Shown: positions 9,387-17,695 of the stretch, piece after piece | Position numbering within the stretch: position 1 is the stretch's first letter | Layout: each line of letters opens with the position of its first letter | Assembly: GCF_001905845.1 (NCBI RefSeq) | Contig: NZ_LIVZ01000013.1 | Span: forward strand, 1 to 64,000 | Reading direction: 5' to 3' | From: Streptomyces sp. TSRI0107 | GTDB taxonomy: Bacteria > Actinomycetota > Actinomycetes > Streptomycetales > Streptomycetaceae | DNA length: 64,000 nt | The notes under the pieces: model-generated | Told to the model about the DNA's origin: nothing | The model's input: only the letters and a program-made list of their open reading frames with translations | Databases searched by the model: none | Position numbers and translations under genes: made by a program

Positions 9387-9514
9387 CCCTGGCACCGCCC
9401 GGCAGAACACCAGAAGCCACCCCCGCCACCCGCACCCCCGTTTCACCTCCGCGGCTCAGGGGCACTCCGCGGTGACGGACGCACGGAAACGAGCGCGAGC
9501 GGCGGGAGACGGCT

Positions 9515-10009
9515 ATGGCGGTCCGGCACTGTCTGATCAAGACCAGCCCTCGGACGGTGTGGGCCGTCCTCGCCGACGGGACCCGCTACGCGGACTGGGT
9601 GGTGGGCACGGCCTCCTCGCGGCCCGTGCGGGGCCAGTGGCCGCAGCAGGACGCGGCCATCGGCTACGAGATACGGATCGGCCCGGCCACGCTGACCAAC
9701 GAGACCGTGGTGCGGCGCTGCGAGGAGGGCGTCGCACTCGAGCTGGAGGCGAAGGCCGGCTGGCTGGGCACCGCGCGGATCGCCATCGAACTGCGGCCCT
9801 GGGGCGAGCACTGCCTGGTCCTGGTGGACGAGCACCCGCTGCGCGGCGCCGGGGGCCGGCTGCACAACGTGGGCGTCGAGGCGCTCATCCAGTTGCGGCA
9901 CCGCGCCATGCTCGCCCGCCTCGCCCGGCTCTGCGAGGCCACGGCCGGAGCGGAGACCGGAGGAGGCGCGCAGGCGGGGGTGGGCTCCCCCGGAGGCGCT
10001 CATGCCTGA
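9515..10009 (+). CDS. SRPBCC-superfamily protein
   Basis: Protein of 164 residues that looks like a Bet v 1/START-fold (SRPBCC) polyketide-cyclase-like protein: VRHCLIKTSPRTVWAVLADGTRYADWV is the family's usual first strand and helix. The fold binds hydrophobic ligands in a deep cavity. Its stop overlaps the start of the FAD oxidoreductase by 8 bases, so the two are translationally coupled. It is the first gene of a four-gene run (9515-13137). The C-terminal 25 residues are Gly/Ala-rich and probably disordered. No catalytic residue can be assigned. Confidence 0.8.
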   Translation: MAVRHCLIKTSPRTVWAVLADGTRYADWVVGTASSRPVRGQWPQQDAAIGYEIRIGPATLTNETVVRRCEEGVALELEAKAGWLGTARIAIELRPWGEHCLVLVDEHPLRGAGGRLHNVGVEALIQLRHRAMLARLARLCEATAGAETGGGAQAGVGSPGGAHA

Positions 10010-11621
10010 CGCGGTGGTGATCGGGGCCGGACCCAACGGACTGGTGGCGGCCAATCTGCTGGCCGACGCCGGCTGGAGCGTGACGGTCCTGGAGGAGCAG
10101 AACGAGGCGGGCGGCGCCGTGCGCCACGACCGGGGCGTCGACCCGGGGTTCGTCAGCGACCTGTTCAGCTCCTTCTACCCGCTGGCCGCGGCCTCCCCGG
10201 TCCTGGCCGGACTGCGTCTGCAGGACCACGGCCTGCGCTGGAGCCACGCACCGCATGTGCTGGCCCACCCGCTGAGCGACGGCGGCTGCGCCGTCCTCGA
10301 CCGCGACCTCGACGTCACCGCGAAGTCCCTGGACGCCTTCGCACCGGGGGACGGCGACGCCTGGCGCCGGCTGCACGAGGTGTGGCAGCGCATCCGCCCC
10401 GCGCTGCTGGACGCCCTGTTCACCCCCTTCCCGCCCGTGCGGGCCGGCGCCCGCCTCGCCGTACGGCTGCGCGGCACGGGCGGGCTGCGGCTCGCCCGCA
10501 GTCTGCTGCTGCCGGTACGGCGACTGGGCGAGGAGGAGTTCCGCGGCGCGGGCGGCCGGCTGCTGCTCGCGGGCAACGCGCTGCACGCCGATCTGGCACC
10601 GGAGGCGGCCGGCAGCGGCGGCTTCGGCTGGCTGATGTCCATGCTCGGACAGACGTACGGGTTTCCCGTGCCGCTGGGCGGCTCCGGCGCCCTCAGCGCG
10701 GCACTGACCCGGCGGCTGCTCGCCCGGGGCGGCGTCCTGCACTGCGGACGCAGTGTCGACGAGGTCGTCGTCCGGCGCGGTCGGGCGGTCGGGGTGCGCA
10801 CGGCCGACGGCGAGGCGTTCCAGGCCCGGCGGGCCGTCCTCGCGGACGTGTCCGCGCCCGCCCTCTACGGCAGCCTCGTCGCTCCGGAGCACCTGCCCGA
10901 CCAGATACAGGACGACCTGCGGCGCTTCCAGTGGGACTTCGCCACCTTCAAGGTGGACTGGGCGCTCGACGCGCCCGTGCCCTGGACGGCCGGGCAGGCG
11001 GCCCGGGCCGGCACCGTGCACCTCGCGGACGGCGTGGACGAGCTGACCAGGTTCGCCGCGCAGATCGCGATGCGGCAGGTGCCCGACCGCCCGTTCGCCC
11101 TGTTCGGCCAGATGACGACCTCCGACGCCTCACGCTCGCCGAGGGGCACCGAGTCCGCGTGGGCCTACACCCACGTGCCCGTCGACGTCCGCTCCGACGC
11201 GGGCGACGAAGGCCTGACCGGCGCCTGGAGCGCCGCGGAACAGGAGATCATGGCCGACCGTGTCGAACGCCAGGTGGAACGGTTCGCACCCGGATTCCGC
11301 TCCGTGATCCGCGCCCGCCGCGTCCTGGCCCCGCCCACGCTGCAGGCGCTCGACGCGAATCTGCACCACGGCGCCATCAACGGCGGCACCACCTCCCTCC
11401 ACCAGCAGCTCCTCTTCCGCCCGCTCCCCGGCACCGGACGCCCGGAGACACCCGTCGCCGGGCTGTACCTGGCGTCCGCCAGTGCCCACCCGGGCGGCGG
11501 CGTCCACGGCGCGCCCGGCGCCAACGCCGCCCGCGCGGCCCTGCGCCGACGCCTGCCGCCCGGCAGGACACGGGCGCAGCGCATCCTGGCCCGCCGCGAC
11601 CGCACCGGCCGCAAGCTGTGA
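10002..11621 (+). CDS. CrtI/phytoene-desaturase-like FAD-dependent oxidoreductase
   Basis: Protein of 539 residues. The N-terminal dinucleotide-binding motif is GAGPNGLVAANLLADAGWSV followed by an acidic residue at the strand end (VLEE). A second flavin motif lies near the C-terminus (GLYLASASAHPGGGVHGAPG with NAARAAL). This matches the actinobacterial NAD(P)/FAD-dependent family related to phytoene desaturases and pyridine-nucleotide-disulfide oxidoreductases, which oxidise or isomerise hydrophobic polyenes and lipids. The substrate is unknown. Coupling to the SRPBCC gene suggests that protein presents or binds the substrate. Confidence 0.85.
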   Translation: MPDAVVIGAGPNGLVAANLLADAGWSVTVLEEQNEAGGAVRHDRGVDPGFVSDLFSSFYPLAAASPVLAGLRLQDHGLRWSHAPHVLAHPLSDGGCAVLDRDLDVTAKSLDAFAPGDGDAWRRLHEVWQRIRPALLDALFTPFPPVRAGARLAVRLRGTGGLRLARSLLLPVRRLGEEEFRGAGGRLLLAGNALHADLAPEAAGSGGFGWLMSMLGQTYGFPVPLGGSGALSAALTRRLLARGGVLHCGRSVDEVVVRRGRAVGVRTADGEAFQARRAVLADVSAPALYGSLVAPEHLPDQIQDDLRRFQWDFATFKVDWALDAPVPWTAGQAARAGTVHLADGVDELTRFAAQIAMRQVPDRPFALFGQMTTSDASRSPRGTESAWAYTHVPVDVRSDAGDEGLTGAWSAAEQEIMADRVERQVERFAPGFRSVIRARRVLAPPTLQALDANLHHGAINGGTTSLHQQLLFRPLPGTGRPETPVAGLYLASASAHPGGGVHGAPGANAARAALRRRLPPGRTRAQRILARRDRTGRKL

Positions 11622-11639
11622 GGAGCCGGCGCCGACGGC

Positions 11640-11716
11640 ACGGGGAGCGACCGGGGGAGAGCGGCGGAGGCAGACGGGGGGGCAGAGAACGGGGGAGCAG
11701 GGAACGGGGGAGAGAG
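11640..11716 (+). other. G-rich purine tract between oxidoreductase and SDR genes
   Basis: About 77 bases are almost pure G/A on the plus strand, with repeated ACGGGGGAG and GGGGGAGAG units. The SDR ribosome site (GAGAGAGG) is its last part. It could form G-rich structure or only be a run of purine-rich leader sequence. Confidence 0.5.
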
Positions 11717-11730
11717 GTCCGGACGGTCCC

Positions 11731-12636
11731 ATGCACTACGGCCCACTCGTGAACCGCACCGTCGTGATCACCGGAGCCGCCCGCGGGCTGGGCGCCGCCC
11801 TGGCCCTGGAGCTCGCCCGCCGCGGCGCCCGGCTGGCCCTGCTCGGCCACGAGAAGGACGCCTTGGAGGCGGTCGCCCGCTCCCTGCCGGCACCGGCGTC
11901 GGCGCTGGTCCATGAGGTCGACGTCACCGACGACGCGGGACTGCGCCGCGCCGCCCAGCGGGTACGGGACCGGCTGGGGCCGGCCTCGGTCGTCGTGGCG
12001 AACGCGGGGATCGCGGAGGGCGGACCCTTCGCGACCTCCGACCCCGACCGGTGGCGGCGCGTGATCGACGTCAACCTGACCGGCAGCGCCATGACGGCCC
12101 GGACGTTCCTGCCGGACCTGCGGGAGACCGCCGGCTACTACCTCCAGATCGGCTCGCTGGCGTCCTTCGGCGCCGCCCCCATGATGAGTGCCTACTGCGC
12201 CTCGAAGTCGGGCGTCGAGGCCTTCGCCCACTCGCTGCGGGCCGAGGAGGCACATCGCGGGGTGGCCGTCGGCATCGCCTACATCAACTGGACGGACACC
12301 GACATGATCCGCGACGCCGACCGGTACCCGGTGCTGCGGGAGCTGCGCAACCACATGCCGCCGCCCGCCCGGCGCGTGTACCCGGCGGACCAGACCGCCG
12401 CCACGCTGGCCCGGGCCGTGGAACACCGCCGTACCGCCGTGTACGTCCCCGGCTGGCTGCGCCTCGCCCAGATGACACGCGCGGCACTGCCACCCGTGGT
12501 GCTGCGGGTCTCGCGCCGCCGGCTGCCCTCGCTCGAGGCCCGGATCCCCCTCGACGCCACCGGCCTGCTGGGCGCCGGAGGCCACGCGGACGAGGCCGCG
12601 GCGGGCATGGACGCCGGGCGGGAAGGGAGCCGGTGA
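11731..12636 (+). CDS. SDR-family oxidoreductase
   Basis: Short-chain dehydrogenase/reductase of 301 residues. It shows the classical cofactor motif TGAARGLGAA, the structural NAG (VVANAG), a Ser in the QIGSLAS block and the catalytic Y155-x3-K159 (SAYCASKSGVEAF). The roughly 50-residue C-terminal extension is typical of actinobacterial SDRs that act on lipids or isoprenoids. The ATG at 11731 follows GAGAGAGG. It is third in the run beginning at 9515 and ends 3 bases before the next start, so it is co-transcribed with the glycosylase-like gene. Confidence 0.88.
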   Translation: MHYGPLVNRTVVITGAARGLGAALALELARRGARLALLGHEKDALEAVARSLPAPASALVHEVDVTDDAGLRRAAQRVRDRLGPASVVVANAGIAEGGPFATSDPDRWRRVIDVNLTGSAMTARTFLPDLRETAGYYLQIGSLASFGAAPMMSAYCASKSGVEAFAHSLRAEEAHRGVAVGIAYINWTDTDMIRDADRYPVLRELRNHMPPPARRVYPADQTAATLARAVEHRRTAVYVPGWLRLAQMTRAALPPVVLRVSRRRLPSLEARIPLDATGLLGAGGHADEAAAGMDAGREGSR

Positions 12637-12639
12637 CCG

Positions 12640-13137
12640 ATGCAGACGTTCCTGCCCCACCCCGACTTCCGGCAGACGGCCCTGCTCCTGGACCGCCGCC
12701 GCCTGGGCAAGCAGCGGGTCGAGGCACTGCAGGTCCTGCGCGGCCTGACCGTACCCGGCTACGGCTGGCGCCGGCACCCGGCCGTACGGATGTGGTCCGG
12801 GTACGAGGAGGCACTCGTGCGGTACGGCCTGGAGATCTGCCGTGTCTGGCGGGAGCAGGGCCACCAGGACAGCTGCGCCGCCTCCCTGGTCGCGGGCCTC
12901 GCCGCACACCGGCCGGGCGCCCCGGTGCGCGGCCAGGCGGAGCTGGCGGCCGCCGGCGAGCTGCCGCCCTGGCTCGGCGACGAGGCCTTCCACGAGAGCC
13001 ACCGCTCGGCGCTCGTCCGCAAGGACCGGGAGACGTACGCCGGCCTGTTCCCCGGGGTGCCCGACGACCTGCCCTACGTGTGGCCGCCGTCGGACCGCGA
13101 GCCCCGGCACGACCCCACCGGCGGGGGCGCCCGCTGA
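12640..13137 (+). CDS. MSMEG_6728-family protein, pyrimidine-dimer DNA glycosylase-like
   Basis: Protein of 165 residues with the MQTFLPHPDFRQTALLLDRRRLGKQRVEALQV start typical of the MSMEG_6728 family. That family is assigned by weak similarity to T4 endonuclease V-like pyrimidine-dimer DNA glycosylases. Conserved Arg/Lys-rich (DRRRLGKQRVE) and Trp/His-rich (YGWRRHPAVRMWSGY) blocks are present. The ATG lies 3 bases after the SDR stop. It is convergent, with only 8 bases between stops, with a gene of the spore photoproduct lyase family, so two putative UV-damage proteins are neighbours. The enzymatic activity of this family is not, to my knowledge, established. Confidence 0.75.
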   Translation: MQTFLPHPDFRQTALLLDRRRLGKQRVEALQVLRGLTVPGYGWRRHPAVRMWSGYEEALVRYGLEICRVWREQGHQDSCAASLVAGLAAHRPGAPVRGQAELAAAGELPPWLGDEAFHESHRSALVRKDRETYAGLFPGVPDDLPYVWPPSDREPRHDPTGGGAR

Positions 13138-13145
13138 GCTGTCGC

Positions 13146-14333
13146 TCAGAAGGCGTACCGGATGCGCAGCCAGGGCGCGTGGCGGCGGATCAGGCCACGG
13201 AGCTCGTCCAGCGCCTCCGCCTTGACGCCGTTGCGGTAGCGGACGTTGAGCGCGCCGTTCTCCGAGCGCTTGGCCTGCTGGAGTTCCGGCCGCCAGAGGA
13301 CCTCCTCGGCACGCGGATGCCAGCCGAGGTTGACCTCGTGCAGTTCACGGTTGTGCGTCAGCATGATCACCTCGGCGGCGGCCTGCCGCTTCACCCGCGC
13401 CGGCAGCACGTCGTCCAGGTGCCTCAGCAGCTCCCCCCAGGCGTCCTGCCAGCCGGGACGGAGGACCACGGGGGAGAGGTTGAAGTGCACCTCGTACCCG
13501 GCGTCCAGGAAGTCCGCGGCGGCGCCGATGCGCTCGGCGACCGGTGAGGTGCGCACGTCCAGCAGCCGGGAGTCGTCCGGCGGCATCAGCGAGAAGCGGA
13601 TCCGGGTGCGGCCGCGCGGGTCGAGCGCCAGCAGGTCCGGGTTGACGAACTTGGTGGCGAACGACGCCTTGGCGGTCGGCCACCGCCGGAAGGCGTGCAC
13701 GAGATCCGCCGTGTTGTCGCAGATGAGCGCGTCCACCGAGCAGTCGCCGTTCTCACCGATGTCGTAGACCCACGACTCGGCGTCGCACTGGTTCGGTTCG
13801 GTCTTCGGACCCTGCCGCGCGACGTGCCGGGCGAGGTGGGCGATGATCCGGTCGATGTTGGTGAAGACGGTGACGGGATTGGCGTACCCCTTGCGCCGCG
13901 GCACGTAGCAGTAGGCGCAGGCCATGGCGCAGCCGTTCGAGGGGCCGGGGGCGATCCAGTCGGCGGACCGGCCGTTGGGGCGGGTGCTGAGGGTCTTCTT
14001 CTCGCCCAGGACCAGCGTCTCCCCCTTGACGCGGACCCAGCGCTCCACGTTGCCCTCGTTGCCGTGCAGTCCGGGGATGCGCCAGTGGGAGTCCACGGTG
14101 ACCACCCTCGCCTCCGGGAACCGGGCGATGACCTGCCGGCCGCGCGGGGAGGCGGCCGCCGCCGGCTCGGCGTGGATCTCGCGCACGGGCAGCAGACGGC
14201 GGGCGGTGGCGGAGTCCCGGAAGGACGGGCCCTCGCCCGTCGGCGGAACCGGCGACGCCGGGGCGGGACCGAGCGCGTCCAGCCCGAACAGCGTGCCGGA
14301 GTCGGCGTCCGAGGCGGAGGACGGGTGGTGCAT
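13146..14333 (-). CDS. Spore photoproduct lyase-family radical SAM protein
   Basis: Protein of 395 residues. The iron-sulphur motif CX3CX2C (C135, C139, C142 in GPSNGCAMACAYC) marks a radical SAM enzyme. The flanking YVPRRKGYANPVTVFTN and TKFVNPDLLAL blocks fit the spore photoproduct lyase family. An additional cysteine, C198 (GENGDCSVDA), sits where SplB enzymes carry the hydrogen-donor cysteine; this is my alignment by eye. Classical lyases repair the thymine dimer of spores. The actinobacterial branch is uncharacterised, and its N-terminal 90 residues differ. The ATG at 14333 has GGAG upstream. Confidence 0.82.
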   Translation of the reverse strand: MHHPSSASDADSGTLFGLDALGPAPASPVPPTGEGPSFRDSATARRLLPVREIHAEPAAAASPRGRQVIARFPEARVVTVDSHWRIPGLHGNEGNVERWVRVKGETLVLGEKKTLSTRPNGRSADWIAPGPSNGCAMACAYCYVPRRKGYANPVTVFTNIDRIIAHLARHVARQGPKTEPNQCDAESWVYDIGENGDCSVDALICDNTADLVHAFRRWPTAKASFATKFVNPDLLALDPRGRTRIRFSLMPPDDSRLLDVRTSPVAERIGAAADFLDAGYEVHFNLSPVVLRPGWQDAWGELLRHLDDVLPARVKRQAAAEVIMLTHNRELHEVNLGWHPRAEEVLWRPELQQAKRSENGALNVRYRNGVKAEALDELRGLIRRHAPWLRIRYAF

Positions 14334-14412
14334 GGGTGCTCCGGTGCGGGTGGTGCGAGGGGAGGTGACGGGACGGACCTCTCGGCCCACTCTAGGGGGA
14401 GGAGGCGCCATC

Positions 14413-15309
14413 ATGAGACTCATCCCCAGCCTCGACCTCGGCCTCGTCCCGTTGCGGGACCGGGTGGGTGAGGCGATCTTCTCCCGGGTCGCCGGGCCGG
14501 AAGGCGCGCGGAACCGTGCCCTCATCCACGGCGCGCCCGGCCCCCGCTGGTTCGGCCCCGACCGGCCCATCCGCAGGGTGCACGGTGACGCCTCGATGTT
14601 CATCGGAGGCCTGTCCGCCCTGCTGCTCCAGTCGCTGCACCCCCTGGCCATGGCCGCCGTGGCCGCGCACTCCGGCTTCCGCGGCGACCCCTGGGGGCGG
14701 CTGCAACGGACCAGCACCTTCCTCGCCGTCACCACCTACGGTCCCGCCGACAGCGCGCAGGCGGCCTGCGACCGCGTCCGGGCCGTCCACCAGCGGGTGC
14801 GCGGCACGACCACCGACGGAATCGCCTACTCCGCATCGGACCCGCACCTGCTGTGCTGGGTCCACGTCGCGGAGGTCGACAGCTTCCTCCGCGCCCACCA
14901 GCGCTACGGCGCCCACCCGCTGGACGACGCCGGCTGCGACGGGTACGTCGCCGACATGGCGCGCATCGCCGGCGCGCTCGGCGTCCCCGACCCGCCGACC
15001 GACCGTGCCGGACTCGCCGAACGGCTCGCCGCCTACCGCCGCGAGCTGCGGGCCACACCCGAGGCGCGCGGCACGGCGCGCTATCTGCTGCTGCGCCCGC
15101 CCGTCCCGCTCCTCGCCCGGGTGCCCTACGGCGCCGTCGCCGCCAACGCCGTCTCGCTCCTGCCGCCCTGGGCGTCCAAGGCGCTGCGGCTGCCGCGCCT
15201 CCCGGTCGCCGAGGACCTCTGCGTACGGCCGCTCGGCACAGCGGTGACCGCGGGGATCCGGTGGGCGATCGCCCCGGTCCGGGACACCACGCGCGGCAGC
15301 CGCGTCTGA
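14413..15309 (+). CDS. MpaB/DUF2236-family oxygenase
   Basis: Protein of 298 residues belonging to the latex-clearing-protein/MpaB-like DUF2236 family. The conserved core RVHGDASMFIGG-SALLLQSLHPLAMAAV-HSGFRGDPWGRL is followed by the TSTFLAVTTYG block and a later HLLCWVHVAEVDSFL motif. Members are haem proteins that cleave or hydroxylate hydrophobic substrates such as rubber or fungal meroterpenoids. The native substrate here is unknown. The ATG follows GGGGAGGAGG. It is divergent from the photolyase-like gene with 79 bases between starts. Confidence 0.85.
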   Translation: MRLIPSLDLGLVPLRDRVGEAIFSRVAGPEGARNRALIHGAPGPRWFGPDRPIRRVHGDASMFIGGLSALLLQSLHPLAMAAVAAHSGFRGDPWGRLQRTSTFLAVTTYGPADSAQAACDRVRAVHQRVRGTTTDGIAYSASDPHLLCWVHVAEVDSFLRAHQRYGAHPLDDAGCDGYVADMARIAGALGVPDPPTDRAGLAERLAAYRRELRATPEARGTARYLLLRPPVPLLARVPYGAVAANAVSLLPPWASKALRLPRLPVAEDLCVRPLGTAVTAGIRWAIAPVRDTTRGSRV

Positions 15310-15442
15310 ACGGGGGCAGCACCTTTGCTGCGCCCGTGGTTTTGCTGTCTCTTTGCCGATGGGGAACTCCCGATCACGGGAAGGCGTTCATCCGACAGAG
15401 CGGCGTGACCGACGACCGCGACCGACAGCTGCAAGGGTTTAG

Positions 15443-16045
15443 GTGGCACCAGTGGCAATGTGGGACCGGATCAAGGACCAGGCGGCCAGAAGTCTTCAGC
15501 AGGCCCAGGGCGCTCGTGGGGCGGGCGGAGGGCAGGCGGGACCGTTCGGCGGCCAGGGGCACGGCCAGGCGCACGGGCACGGGCCGGGTTCGTCCTCCGG
15601 CGGTACCAAGGCCCAGGTGATCGGGCTGTTCAAGTCTCAGCTGGCGTCCGTGAAGACCGAATTGAAGAGCGGCGCCTACCGGGACGCCAGCATGGCGATG
15701 TGCGCGCTCGTGGCCGCGGCCGACGGACAGGTGGAGCCGGCCGAGCGGCAGCGCGTGGAGGAGCTGATCGTCACCAACGAGGTCCTGCAGAACTTCCCGG
15801 CGGACCAGCTCCGCCAGCGGTTCAACCAGCACGTGGACCGGCTCCTCACCAACTTCGAGGCGGGCCGGACCGAGGCCCTCCAGGTCATCGCCAAGGCGTC
15901 CAAGAAGCCCACCGAGGCCCGCGCGGTCATCCAGACCGGCATCGTCGTCGCCGGTGCGGACGGGCACTTCGACATGAACGAGCAGCAGGCGGTCCGCGAG
16001 GCGTGCCACGCCCTCGGCATCTCCCCGGCGGAGTTCGGGGTCTGA
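15443..16045 (+). CDS. TerB-family tellurite resistance protein
   Basis: Protein of about 200 residues. A Gly/His/Gln-rich flexible segment (residues 20-52) precedes a TerB helical domain. Paired acidic loops, AAADGQVEPAER and VAGADGHFDMNEQQA, are the metal-binding loops expected for TerB. The GTG at 15443 is taken because AAGGG lies 5 bases before it; a GTG at 15452 or ATG at 15458 is also possible. TerB proteins are linked to tellurite and general envelope-stress responses, usually in ter clusters; no other ter gene is present here. Confidence 0.8.
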   Translation: MAPVAMWDRIKDQAARSLQQAQGARGAGGGQAGPFGGQGHGQAHGHGPGSSSGGTKAQVIGLFKSQLASVKTELKSGAYRDASMAMCALVAAADGQVEPAERQRVEELIVTNEVLQNFPADQLRQRFNQHVDRLLTNFEAGRTEALQVIAKASKKPTEARAVIQTGIVVAGADGHFDMNEQQAVREACHALGISPAEFGV

Positions 16046-16079
16046 GGAGTCCGACCGCACACCGACCGTGAGTGCCCGT

Positions 16080-16105
16080 GGCCGGCTTCCCTCCGGGAGC
16101 CGGCC
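16080..16105 (+). terminator. Hairpin terminator after TerB gene
   Basis: GGCCGGCT (16080-16087) pairs with AGCCGGCC (16098-16105) around a 10-base loop, starting 34 bases past the TerB stop. Confidence 0.5.
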
Positions 16106-16227
16106 CGGCCCTCACGACCACCGCCGCGCGACACGCCTGGCCGTGGTGCGCGGGGAGCGGGGCCGACGGGGCTGAGGATGGCGGGGACGGGGGTGGGTCG
16201 TCGTCATCAGCCCGGAGGACCGCCACG

Positions 16228-17139
16228 GTGGACTTCTCGTTGTCCGTCCTGTTCGCGCTGGCCGCCGCGTTCAGCAACGCCCTGGCCACGGTCCTTCAGC
16301 GCAAGGCCGCTCTGACCGTGCCCTGGTCCGGCAGCCTGCGGGCCGGGCTGATGCTCGATCTGGTGCGGCGCCCCGTGTGGCTCATGGGCATCCTCGCCGT
16401 GATCACCGCTGCGGTCTGCCAGGCCGTCGCGCTCGCGACCGGGCCGCTGACGATCGTGCAGCCCTTGCTCGTACTCGAACTGCCGCTCGCTCTGGTCCTC
16501 GGCACGGTACTGCTGCGAGGGCGGCTGTCCCGCCGCGGCTGGGTGGCGGTCTGCGCCGTGGTGACCGGACTCGCCCTCGCGCTGGTCGCCGCGGCACCGG
16601 ACGACAACCTCACCCATGTGCCGATGGACCGGTGGATCCCGGCCCTCGCCGTCTGCGTCGCCGCGCTCGCGGGCCTCGTGGCCGCCGCGCTGCGCCGGCC
16701 GGAAGGGCGCGCCCGCGCCGCCTGCTTCGGGCTGGCCACCGCCGTCTCGTACGCGGTGACGGCGGCGCTGATGAAGACATCGATGCACACACTCGACGAC
16801 GACGGCCTCACCGCCTTCCTCGCCACCTGGACCACCTACGGCTTCGCCCTGTTCGGAGCCTGCGCGCTCTTCTTCCTGCAGAACGCGATGCAGGCCGGAC
16901 CGCTCGTCGCGTCCCAGCCCGCGATCACACTCGGCGACGCGTTCGTGAGCCTGGCGCTCGGCATCACGCTCTACGCCGAGGACGTGCGCACCGGCTGGTG
17001 GCTCCTGCCCCAGCTGCTGGGCGTCGCCTTGATCGCCGCAGGTGTTTTCGCCCTCTCGCGGCTGCCCCTCGCCCGCACGCTGGCCGACGGGGAACCCTCC
17101 GGCACCGGCGTTCAGGGGTCCCCGGACACGGACAGCTGA
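16228..17139 (+). CDS. DMT-family transporter
   Basis: Integral membrane protein of 303 residues with about nine to ten hydrophobic segments in two halves, resembling EamA/DMT (magnesium-transporter NIPA-like) proteins of actinomycetes. Conserved features are the LFALAAAFSNALATVLQRKAA first helix and the GPLVASQPAITLGDAF motif in the second half. The GTG at 16228 follows CGGAGG with 9-base spacing; the frame is open upstream but that part reads as non-coding. The substrate is unknown. Confidence 0.82.
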   Translation: MDFSLSVLFALAAAFSNALATVLQRKAALTVPWSGSLRAGLMLDLVRRPVWLMGILAVITAAVCQAVALATGPLTIVQPLLVLELPLALVLGTVLLRGRLSRRGWVAVCAVVTGLALALVAAAPDDNLTHVPMDRWIPALAVCVAALAGLVAAALRRPEGRARAACFGLATAVSYAVTAALMKTSMHTLDDDGLTAFLATWTTYGFALFGACALFFLQNAMQAGPLVASQPAITLGDAFVSLALGITLYAEDVRTGWWLLPQLLGVALIAAGVFALSRLPLARTLADGEPSGTGVQGSPDTDS

Positions 17140-17300
17140 TCGGGAAACGGCCGCCAAGACCTCTTCCGGGGCGGCCACCCGAAGTGATGGTTTGGTTCCT
17201 CGTGCGGGTGAGATCGGCGGCCCTGCCTCGTGGGTTCCGCGACGCTTTTCCCTGCAACGCCGGACCGCCCGGCATGCGTTCTGCGACAAGGAGCAGCGCG

Positions 17301-17579
17301 TTGACGCTTCGTCATTCCCTGGTGAGCGCCCTCAGCGGCATCGTTCTGGGACTCGGCCTGTCGGTGGCCACCGCCCCCGGCGCGGCCGCGGACCCCTGCG
17401 GGTTCTACGAGACCGGGTCCGACGCCTACTACAACCACTGCACCAGTGACGGCTCCCACGTCGTCATCGAGGTGGAGGTCTGGGGCCCGAACTACGAACA
17501 GTGCGTGGGTCCCGGCCGCACCTGGCTCGGCTCCGCGAGCAAGATCGATGGCGCGTTCTACACCGGGCGAACCTGCTGA
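17301..17579 (+). CDS. DUF6355-family small secreted protein
   Basis: Protein of 92 residues with an ideal signal peptide (TLRHSLVSALSGIVLGLGLS to GAAA) and a mature part of about 60 residues with four cysteines (DPCGFYETGSDAYYNHC, YEQCVG, TGRTC). The family is labelled natural-product-biosynthesis DUF6355, without a known activity. The start is set at TTG 17301, because AAGGAG lies 7 bases upstream and the signal peptide begins there; an in-frame ATG at 17274 has no good ribosome site. Confidence 0.75.
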   Translation: MTLRHSLVSALSGIVLGLGLSVATAPGAAADPCGFYETGSDAYYNHCTSDGSHVVIEVEVWGPNYEQCVGPGRTWLGSASKIDGAFYTGRTC

Positions 17580-17595
17580 CACCGTGCCGTCGCGA

Positions 17596-17627
17596 CCCGG
17601 GCGGGGCGTTGCCGCTTCCCGCCCGGG
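17596..17627 (+). terminator. Hairpin terminator
   Basis: A perfect 10-bp GC stem (17596-17605 with 17618-17627) starts 16 bases after the DUF6355 stop. Confidence 0.6.
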
Positions 17628-17695
17628 CGCCGGACGGCGGCCATTGGCGCTTCTTGACGCTCCATGAGAATCACATTCCGTGACACCCTGGTGAC

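Noticed and set aside
14391..14400. CTAGGGGG near 14392 as a fourth copy of the palindromic repeat
   Set aside because: Only eight bases match before it turns into the ribosome site GGAGGAGG of the oxygenase gene; no second arm.
9515..15309. Carotenoid biosynthesis cluster
   Set aside because: Only a CrtI-like oxidoreductase is present; phytoene synthase and GGPP synthase genes are absent, so a carotenoid pathway cannot be claimed.
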